This document shows, piece after piece, positions 56,515-64,000 of a stretch of 64,000 nucleotides of DNA (its first letter is position 1; each line of letters starts with the position of its first letter). This DNA is from Avena insularis (lineage: Eukaryota > Streptophyta > Magnoliopsida > Poales > Poaceae). Below the pieces are notes generated by a model. That model had not been told where the DNA came from. It worked only from the letters and a program-made list of their open reading frames with translations, and made no database searches. The position numbers and the translations under genes are program-made. The DNA is taken from NCBI GenBank assembly GCA_023614405.1, contig CM042688.1, positions 378,807,331-378,871,330 of the forward strand, read 5' to 3'.

Positions 56515-56758
56515 TGATACTGAAAGTTACTATGAGAGAGGGAAAATTGTTCTTATGAATCTCAATAATATTAAGTTTCCTTGCTTTATGCTAAAAGTCT
56601 TTATGTTGCACTTGTTTTGCCTTCCTATGCTAGCGGCCTCTGGTTTCAACAATTTATTTTCTGACAAAATTCCCTTGCATAGGAAGTGGGTTAGACTTAA
56701 ACATGTGTGTTTTTGCTTATTAATGCTCTCTTTTACTTCAATTCATATTCTTATGTGA
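56515..56758 (+). pseudogene. ORF1 of element J, C-terminal part
   Basis: Continues ORF1 from 48528 without a frame change. It has YYERGK, a hydrophobic stretch (about 56586-56660), HRKWVRLK and a short hydrophobic tail ending at TGA 56756-56758. It is the same C-terminal module as in F (7161) and G (1554-2354). Confidence 0.75.
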
Positions 56759-57843
56759 GCATCATTGAAATTATCATGCCCATCTTAATGGCTATAAAGA
56801 AAGAGCTTTTTGGGAGACAACCCAATATAGTTGTGCTTTCAATTTGTTTTTGTTTATTTGAGTCTTGGAACTTATTGCTTCTGCAATACCTCTCCTTATC
56901 CTTTTTGTTTGGTTTTGTATCAAGATCAGCCTCTAATTAGAGAGAAGTAATATTTGGGGAAGTTGCTATCCCAAAACAAATTTTTGTGCTTCACTATAAA
57001 AATCGTTAAAAATCCCAGAATGTCATACTAATATGTAATTGTTTGTGCTTCTGCCCCAGGTTGTTATCCAACTTTCATTAGTTTTGCAATTTTTGATTTG
57101 AGCAACAGAAGATTTTCAAAAAAATTGATCTTTACCTGCTGGTCTGTTTTGACAGATTTTTGCCACTCTTGCATTTGCCTCTTAAATTGATTTTCTTTTT
57201 GAATTCCTTTTTGGGCTTTCGAGAGGGGTTGTTTCAGTAGCTTATGTTTTGATGGATTTCAGTTGAAATTGAACTTAAAGGTTTATTATCTTGCATGCAC
57301 TAATGTTGCTAATGAGAATTGTGTAAAGTTTTGTGTGAAAGAAATTTCCAAGTTGTAGGAGAAAATGGTGTAATAAGAGGGTGAATGGTAAAAAGACTCA
57401 AGCAATATGTTTATGAAGATGAAGATATTGATGTTATTCAAGTGGTGACCCCGGAAAAATTTATTAAGGACCAAATTAAGAAACCTGCAGAGTCCGTTTT
57501 CGAATAGGACAGTTCTGGTAAGAAAAGGTCCGCGAAAAATCTGTCAATTTATATTTTTGCAGTTTTTATCTAACATGGAAAGCAATGAGTAGAAAGAGGG
57601 ACGGAAATGGAGCCTGGGTGGCTCACACCACCCCATGGCATGGGCCCACCTGGCCGCGCCACCAGGGGGTGTGGCCACCCTGGAGCCCGTCTCCGACCCG
57701 TTTTCTCCCAGTACCTTCCTTTTATTGTTAAAATTCATAATATATAATCCCCCGGATCCCCCGAGGTTCGTATATCGTGTTATCGTCGTGTTTTCATTTC
57801 GATCTGTTTCTGTCAGGAACTATTCTTAAAGTTTAGAGGCACA
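56759..57843 (+). promoter_or_regulatory. Region between ORF1 and ORF2 of J, with hairpin
   Basis: Non-coding. It includes CACACCACCCC (57624-57634) and a decayed partner GGGGGTGTGG (57665-57674), then TAATATATAAT near 57738, before ORF2. The layout matches F 17191-17824. Confidence 0.4.
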
Positions 57844-58379
57844 ATGGTCTCTGCCAACGATAAGGGCAAGGAGCCTGCGGAAGATGATCTCCAAGACCTT
57901 GAGCGGGAGGAGGATATCGAGAGTGAAGTTGAAGAGGAGGAAAAGGGAGACCAGCATCCACACACTAGCACCACCATTGCAAGTATTGGAGTGGTGGCAA
58001 ATCCCGCCAAGTTCAATAGGAATGCACGGATGTCCACTAGAGGGAAGGTTCCGCGTCATTGCTTGGCTTCACGGTCACCTCCTCCATGCACCAAGAAGCC
58101 CTTCCATACCCTTATTCATGAGCAGCAATTCCAAAATATGCCCAAGGAAAAATTACCCTGCAATTGGGATATGCCTCGTTTAAACCATGCAGGAAAAGAA
58201 TACTTCAAGGAGGAAGAGTGGGGAAAGAATCGCAAGAGCTGGGATTCATAGCCCGACATGATCATGAACCGCACCGAGCACAACTCAGAGTTGATTCGTA
58301 CTCTCACCTTCGAGATTGAGGATTTGAGGAAATTGATTGAAAAGCTCATTGAGAGAACACCACCAGCACCGAAGGAGTA
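57844..58379 (+). pseudogene. ORF2 of element J, one nonsense codon
   Basis: Begins MVSANDKGKEPAEDDLQDLE, strongly acidic to residue about 40 (EREEDIESEVEEEEKGD), then basic (RMSTRGKVPRHCLASRSPPP) and an HEQQFQNMPK segment. A TAG at 58249-58251 stops it after residue 135. The same frame goes on for about 42 codons with a heptad-like LTFEIEDLRKLIEKLIE and ends PPAPKE and TAA at 58377-58379, like the end of F's ORF2. Upstream of the last residues it shows no clear similarity to F's ORF2. No known domain. Confidence 0.6.
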
Positions 58380-59233
58380 ATTCATCATCAGGTTTTGGCA
58401 TCCCCTTGGTTTTTTCCAAGCTTGGGGTAGTGCCGCGGTATCACATCACTATCTTTTATCTTTCTTTTTACCCTTTCAATAGAGTCATATCATGAATTGA
58501 GAAGTTATCAGATAGGATGGTTTGCATTGTGGAAGTATCTCCCCTCTAGTTAGTTATCTATGTATCCCTTGGTGTGAGTTGCCGTTATGGAATATTAATG
58601 AGAAGTTCTATCATTTACTTTTTTTACACATCTTATATTAGTTTGTAGTTTCTATTATATGATGGGTCTTGTTGTTAGTATTGGTATCACTTTGGGATCA
58701 TTAAGTAAATTTAGTTGGTTTTGGCAAACCTGGCTGGTCAGTAGCAACACTATTTGAGAATTGAATGAAAAAGAGAAAAGTACTTTTAAGAAATATAATT
58801 TCATCATCTTTCTTTCTTGATTGGCTCATAAGCTTAGTATTCTCTAGTTAAGATCTTTTGTGCTTCCAAGAAAGATTGCATGTTTGTTTTTATCACTTGT
58901 ATGTTTGTTTGTTTCCTTCAACTCTTATGCTTGCTACCCAGCCTTGCTAGCCAAAAACTTGTACCGAGAGGGAATGCTTCTCATGCATCCAATCCTTAAA
59001 CCAAAACCTATGCTATTTATGTCCACCATACCTACCTACTAGCATTATTGCTATACCAAGTAAATTCATGTTTTTATCTACCTTTTGAATTAAACTTATT
59101 ATGTGAAAATTAGTGATTAAAGCTCTCACGAACTTGATGGCACACTTTAATTTCTTGCACTTAATAAACTTGAACCATTGTGCCCATCTATGTTGCGTAT
59201 ATGCTTGCGTTTTGTAAGTTGTGAATTAGCAGA
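58380..59233 (+). other. 3' region of J, cut by element I
   Basis: Close match to F 18326-19174, non-coding. The match ends at GAATTAGCAGA, where I begins. Confidence 0.75.
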
Positions 59234-62200
59234 TGTGGGGCCCCCGAATTTATCATCTAAGAAATCCCTGTTATGCATACACCATGTTCCCATGATCAGT
59301 GAGCCGTGGAACATAACCGACAAGTATCATTACAACATCTGAGACATACCGAATTACAAGACTTACATAAATGCCATTAAGGCTACATCAATAATCATCA
59401 GCGGAACTTCATCAAGCGTAGAGCCCGATCCATGCCTTAACCTACAGGCAACTAACTGGGAGAACGTCCTAGCTTGCATAGTCGCCAACATCCTCTTCTT
59501 CTTGATATCTGACCAAGTTAATAGCCAGGGAGAATGCTAGTGAGTACTTTGAATGTACTCGCAAACCACCTTAAGATAGCAATAATAACAAGAGGGTATG
59601 CAATATGGCTGTGGTAGTAGGAGGGCTCCAAGAGAGTTTCTTTTCTCACATAGTTTCTCTTGTAGATATAGCATCTACATATCTTTGTTGAAAACTTTTG
59701 TAAACCATTTTGGAAACCGTTTTGAAAAGTTTTGGAAAACATTAGGACTGGGTCACCCATTTGTTCCCGTCTTCAGGTCGTCCCACGACCAAACTCCTTT
59801 CTCTTCCTTCCGACCATCCCATGGTCAAAACCTTTCTCCTTTACGACCATCCCATGGTCAAAACACTTCCAAAGCCATTTCTTTTCAGAAATCCTTTTTG
59901 GAAACAAAACCTACACCGCTCTACAAAAGTTTGTCCAACCCGTCCATAACCGTGGACACAGCTATTCGAATAGATTTACACTCTGTAGAGGTTGTACACT
60001 TTCCCCACATCATCCGGGTACACTACCCTGATCTACATCGACCGTGGGTCGAGTAACCGATCAAGACTCTCCGAATGCCCACTCCAATATAAGTGCCTAC
60101 CCTATGAGTGTTACTCCACTCAAAACTGGGACGTCAGGTACCGAGGACCAACCGGAGCGCATTTTACACTTTACATAGTGGGCGCTTTCAATGAGGGGCT
60201 CATAGTAACGCCTGGATGTCCGCAGACAGTTCGTTCCTTCTCCAGGTCGATGTCCCACATGGACCCTTAAGGGAGAAGTCCTAGCCTCCGGGGATCGCGA
60301 TCCCCTGTAGTAGTTGCGAGGCAGCTTATACCGGAATAGACAAACATCAAATCCAGCCCTGTCCCATTCCAGAGTAATGTGGTTGCATAGGGTTAAGTTG
60401 TTATAGCTAAACTGCAAAGAACCGGGTGCGTTCTCGTAAACCTTTTTCCTCCGGTTTTCCTCCAGCATTTCGTAAAACAAAACCTTTTCTCTTTCTCAAC
60501 ATCTCTTGGGAGGTCCCATCTCACCAAGGTTTTATCATAAAACATTTGGTAAAACTTTTCCGGGGTCTTCCCATCCTATAGCTTTGTTTCGGCTAAATTG
60601 GGGTCTCCAAAGGGATATGGTGTGATACACCATCTACCATACTAGGGAAAAGTAGGTGTCATCAAGGGGGTGGTACTTAATAGTACAAAAATGTAATAGT
60701 TCGGAGGAGCCAAACCACTACCATGTATACATCAACATATAGTAAAACAATGCAGTTTTAAATAAACAGAAGATAAAACATGCATAAGTAAAACAGTAGG
60801 ACAAGGCTTATGAGCAAGAAGGTGGCTTGCCTGAGATTAGCAAAATGGCATATATGTCCCTGGACTTCTTCTTAGAATACCCAATAATACCAATAATAAG
60901 CACTTCTTCTGATCTCCGAGATAATCGCAACTATCATCGTCATGGAGCCCACATGCAAACAAGCAAGAGCACAATCAACAAAAGGCATACAAGCAACAAT
61001 ACATACAGCAAGAAATGAACAATACAAGTTTACAGATCAGTAGGCCTTAGGAAGAATGGATGTAATGAGATTGGCCTTGTCTTGGAAATATTTGAAGGAA
61101 ACCATATGGGTTTCATAGTCTAGAAACTAGGGATGGGAGGGTTTTGGATCAAAGTCTTATTATATAAGGTACCATTGTAAAAACATGATACCAACAGATA
61201 GGTATTGATAAAATGAAACCAACAAAAGTGGTTTCACTATTATATCACTTACCAAAGGTTTATAGTGATTTTTATAGTGAATAAGACTCTAGTTTTAGGA
61301 AATAATTCACCAAAAAAGTTCTGTAACTCCAAAAATTATTTCCTTGGATAGATCAGTAGGATCTTATGTACTAATCCAAATAGAGTTGGAATCATGTCAA
61401 AATCATTAACAGAATGCCCTCAGGAAATTCCCAAAGTCCATTCTATAGCTGTTTTGTCTTTTTCACCATATTAATTATACAGAAGATTTTGATATGATTC
61501 CAAGGGAAAAAGATGGGTACATTGAATACCTTTCTGTAGAAATTTGAATTACCCAAATTGGATTTGTAAAACTTCTGTAGTGATTTTTCTACTTGAATTA
61601 CCGTAGGCAGAGATGATTAATTCACCAAAATTAAGCACACCCTCAATAAAATTGATCTCCTGGATTTTGGTAGACCTTAGTGTACCACATCACATAGAGT
61701 TGGAATTGGGTTAATACCTCTGTTGGTTTGGCTTCGAGAAATTCCTAAGGGCAGAAACTAATAGTTTTTGTTATTTTTGCTACAGGCAAACTAGAGTTCA
61801 CCTTGACATGAGACCTATGCTGATTCATTGGTATTGCAAATGACTTCCAGGAGAACTTTGATTTATCCCAAATGGGTATCTACAACTCCCTGAGGGATTT
61901 ATTTAGTGCAGAGGATAACTTTTAGTGGATTAATTGCCAATAATTAAAGAAAACTATTTTTGGCAAAAGACCAGTTCTGCATGTTGCACAAAACACTGTG
62001 GTACTTGATAAAAATTAGATCTGGATACCAAGTATTACTTTCCATTTTTATTTGCATTTAAACCAACAGGTATTTTGCAGATCTGGAAATACAGGAAAAA
62101 GGAAAAGAAAAGGGGCTTCGCAGGCTGGGATCTGGGGTTAATCGGGCCGGCCAGAGGGGATTCAGCCCACAACAGGGTGAGGTAGCGCGCGGGGTGGGAT

Positions 62201-62518
62201 TTGAATCCCTGGGAACAGGGCCCGCGCGTCAGTGAGCGTGAGGGGGCGAAGGGGTATCGGCCGTGGTGGGCTGTTTGATTAGGCGGGGAATCAACAGCTC
62301 ACGGCCGTCGTCTTCCAGGGTGCGATGGCGACGGGCTGCAACCCTAGAGCGGGCAGAGGAGCGGCGGGGTGGCTCACCAGGGGCTCGGGGGAGGTCGGGG
62401 AGGCGGCTGGGCGACATGGTCGATGATGGCAAGCAGATCAAGGGGCAGCATAGCTGGGTTTGACGCCAGGATCTGGCTCGCGCGAGGATGCCCGAGAGTG
62501 ATCTCGTCGAAGCTCGAC
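59234..62518. mobile_element. Element I: long LTR of a probable Tekay-like Gypsy element
   Basis: Starts TGTGGGGCCCCCGAATT at the break in J. Related to L by short shared blocks (near 59943 and 31757), by an AT-rich middle, and by a GC-rich distal part (62100-62500). The other end is not seen because H begins at 62519. Several short ORFs (for example 59598-60056) have no recognisable domain. Orientation is not certain; no target duplication can be tested. Confidence 0.5.
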
Positions 62519-63289
62519 TGTTGGGGTGATACCCCTGGGTAGGGTCACGTCGGGGTATAAAGGCCGAGTTAACCGAGGTTCGGCAAGGCCAAAGCGGATG
62601 CTGGCCGAGTCACCTCAAGGCAGGCCGAATCACGGGGTAACCTAGACCAGGGGGCGTTCGCCTAACTAAGTCTCAACCGACTTAAGCAGTAAGTCGGAAA
62701 TGCATGTTTAACTTGTATGCAGGAACAAGTGTGGCCGGATCAACTATGATCCAGGGCACATCTAGCTTCTAGGAGAAGGAAGGAATCTCGCTGGTCAAAA
62801 GAAGCCCGTGCGTCTTGCTGGCCAGCGGCACAAGGGCAGGACCACGAGGCGTGTTCGACAAGGGTGACGATGCCCATGTCGGTGGCCTTGGCGTAGAGGC
62901 TCATGCAGCTCTGCATGTGTGTGAGGAAAAGTAACCCGGTCGGCTTACTACTTTGGGAGATGGCATATTCTTAGGAATATGCCTCCACGTATGCCCTAAG
63001 TGGAGACCTAGCCCCCCCCTATATAAGGAGGGCTAGGGCTTCTATAGAGGGGGTTCCCATTTTTCTAGTTTGGCTAGGGTTTTAAGTGTGATCTGTGAGC
63101 GAGAGTAAGAGGGCTCCTTGTTCCTCCTCTCGCCAATACAACTCTAGGAGCACTTGTAACCTTGGAGGAAAAGCAAATATAAACTTCTGTGTGGAGAATC
63201 ACTTCACTATCCCTCCCTGGATTCCCCTAGCGTGTATTAGTCCCCACCTTTAGCCTATCCATGGCATCTGCCGTGACACCACCACGACA
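62519..63289 (+). repeat. 5' LTR of H (771 bp)
   Basis: Begins TGTTGGGGTGATACC and ends CACCACGACA. It has a TATA box, CTATATAAGG, near 63019-63028, followed by a leader of about 260 bp to the LTR end. Confidence 0.75.
63019..63028 (+). promoter_or_regulatory. TATA box of H LTR
   Basis: CTATATAAGG in a GC-rich context. Confidence 0.65.
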
Positions 63290-63291
63290 GT

Positions 63292-63308
63292 TGGCGCCCA
63301 CCGTGGGG
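63292..63308 (+). promoter_or_regulatory. Primer-binding site of H
   Basis: TGGCGCCCACCGTGGGG, two bases after the LTR. This is the form usual in Tat-like grass Gypsy elements. Confidence 0.7.
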
Positions 63309-63609
63309 CTAGCGGCGCTAGCAGGGGTCAAGATCCGGACGGGAAACTTCATCGCCACCGGCGAACGCATCGTCTCTAGGCTCGTTCAGCGCTTTGGAGC
63401 GCTGGACTTCGTCAGCGACAACGCCAGATGCTTCGGCACGCGCCCACTTCCACGCAATGGCCTCTTCATCAAGCTGGGTGCACAGAAGGGTCTACGTTGC
63501 TGTGGACGTATCATGCATTCATCCACGGCACGTCGTCGAGGCAGGGGAGCCACTCCTTAGCGTGGTTCACAGGGCGCGTATCACTCGCTCCCCGGACCGT
63601 GCTGAAGTG

Positions 63610-64000
63610 ATGATGACTGCGCCGGGTGCAGGCGTAAGCAAGGATCCGGCACCAGATCCGGAGGTAACACCTAAGGCACCGAGGAAAGGTAGAGGACCTC
63701 CATTAGAGAGGCCTGAAAATGTACTGAGAGAAGCTATGGATAGCTTGGCAAACCCGGTAGCAGCAGTGGTAGATCCGGCTCAGGCACAGGCCGAGCTAGA
63801 AGAAACTAGGCAGAAAATTCTAGAGGGAGCGAAAAAGATTGCTGCGGCTCAGCAGTCGTTGAACATGACGCTGTGTGAGTATGCAAAGGCAAATAAAGTA
63901 GATACTGTAAAAGTGAAGGGGAGAAATCTCATGAGTGAAATGAACAAAGAAGGTGATACTCGGATTGAAGAGTCAGAAAACTGTTTGTCCGTGGGGCTAC
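63610..64000 (+). CDS. N-terminal gag of element H (partial)
   Basis: A frame open from at least 63490 to the window edge, with tandem ATG codons at 63610 and 63613 in the sequence context GAAGTGATGATGACTGCG. The first 130 residues are Ala/Pro/Glu/Lys-rich. One stretch, QAQAELEETRQKILEGAKKI, looks helical and is followed by AAAQQSLNM-type sequence. This suits the variable N-terminus of Tat gag, which precedes the capsid core. No domain can be named within the window. The start is tentative because the frame is open further upstream. Confidence 0.5.
   Translation, partial: MMTAPGAGVSKDPAPDPEVTPKAPRKGRGPPLERPENVLREAMDSLANPVAAVVDPAQAQAELEETRQKILEGAKKIAAAQQSLNMTLCEYAKANKVDTVKVKGRNLMSEMNKEGDTRIEESENCLSVGL

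Larger units (their letters stand above)
45705..59233 (+). mobile_element. Element J: relative of F, interrupted by B and cut by I
   Basis: The 5' LTR is at 45705-47213, followed by a decayed tRNA-Asp site, ORF1 (47495-48528 and 56515-56758), ORF2 (57844-58379) and a 3' region to 59233. Beyond that, the sequence homologous to F (from about 19175) is replaced by element I. The 3' LTR, if present, lies beyond the window. Without B and its 5-bp duplication the visible part is about 5.5 kb. No pol is found. Confidence 0.85.
62519..64000 (+). mobile_element. Element H: 5' end of a Tat-like Gypsy retrotransposon
   Basis: LTR 62519-63289, primer site and start of gag; the element continues past the right edge. 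The left flank is TCGAC (62514-62518). Confidence 0.7.

Noticed and set aside
59598..60056. 152-codon frame in element I
   Set aside because: Low-complexity repeats (HPMVK-like) from a tandem-like stretch and no domain; it lies in LTR sequence.
1..64000. Host genes, tRNA or rRNA genes, CRISPR arrays
   Set aside because: No spliced host-like gene, cloverleaf or rRNA segment was recognised. The only tRNA-like matches are 12-18-base primer sites. Repeats are not regularly spaced short arrays.

Overview
This window is plant nuclear DNA from a grass, most likely a large-genome Pooideae species (Triticeae or an oat relative). I infer this from LTR retrotransposon types I recognise: BARE/Angela-type Copia, Sabrina/WHAM-type Gypsy with tRNA-Asp primer sites, and Tat/Retand-type Gypsy with antisense ORFs. 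Family names come from memory and were not searched. I see no host gene, no structural RNA gene and no CRISPR array. Every stretch I can explain belongs to a mobile element, most of them nested in one another and mostly broken.

Layout from left to right. G (1-3901, minus) is the 5' part of a Sabrina-like element and runs off the left edge. It sits in E, a minus-strand Tat/Retand Gypsy whose antisense ORF is seen at 3902-4138 and 21837-24645, followed by pol/gag remnants at 25055-29668 and a 5' LTR from 29974. F (4139-21836, plus) is a complete two-LTR element lacking pol, inserted in E's antisense ORF. F itself carries a BARE/Angela-like Copia element (7671-15926, exact 5-bp target duplication ATAAC) and a >1.1-kb internal duplication with scrambled filler. 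E also carries a 609-bp Ac/Ds-like hAT transposon (22801-23409) with an 8-bp target duplication. L (30816 to about 35090, minus) is a 3.7-kb LTR plus an internal fragment of a probable Tekay-like chromovirus. D (about 35095-44760, plus) is a second Tat-type remnant with an antisense ORF, its antisense promoter, and a 3' LTR. It is interrupted by C (37527-43128, minus), a gag-protease element with a microhomology deletion. K (about 44771-45704) is a gag fragment hit by J (45705-59233 and interrupted there, plus), a relative of F. J's ORF1 is interrupted by B (48529-56509, minus; exact duplication ATGCA), a relative of C. J is cut by I (59234-62518), a long LTR related to L, and I abuts H (62519 to the right edge), the 5' LTR and gag start of another Tat-like Gypsy element.

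How the parts relate. Elements B, C, F and J carry LTRs, primer sites, gag-like ORFs and long 3' regions but no recognisable reverse transcriptase or integrase, so they must be moved in trans. Among these families the parts (LTR ends, 3' region, ORF1 C-terminus, ORF2, a GC-rich hairpin) are shared in different combinations, suggesting modular exchange. The most interesting items are the Ac/Ds-like insertion, the recurrent LTR/ORF2 hairpin module, the antisense ORF with a G-box/TATA promoter, the duplicated LTR-PBS junction inside G's LTR, and the filler-bearing duplication around the Copia element.
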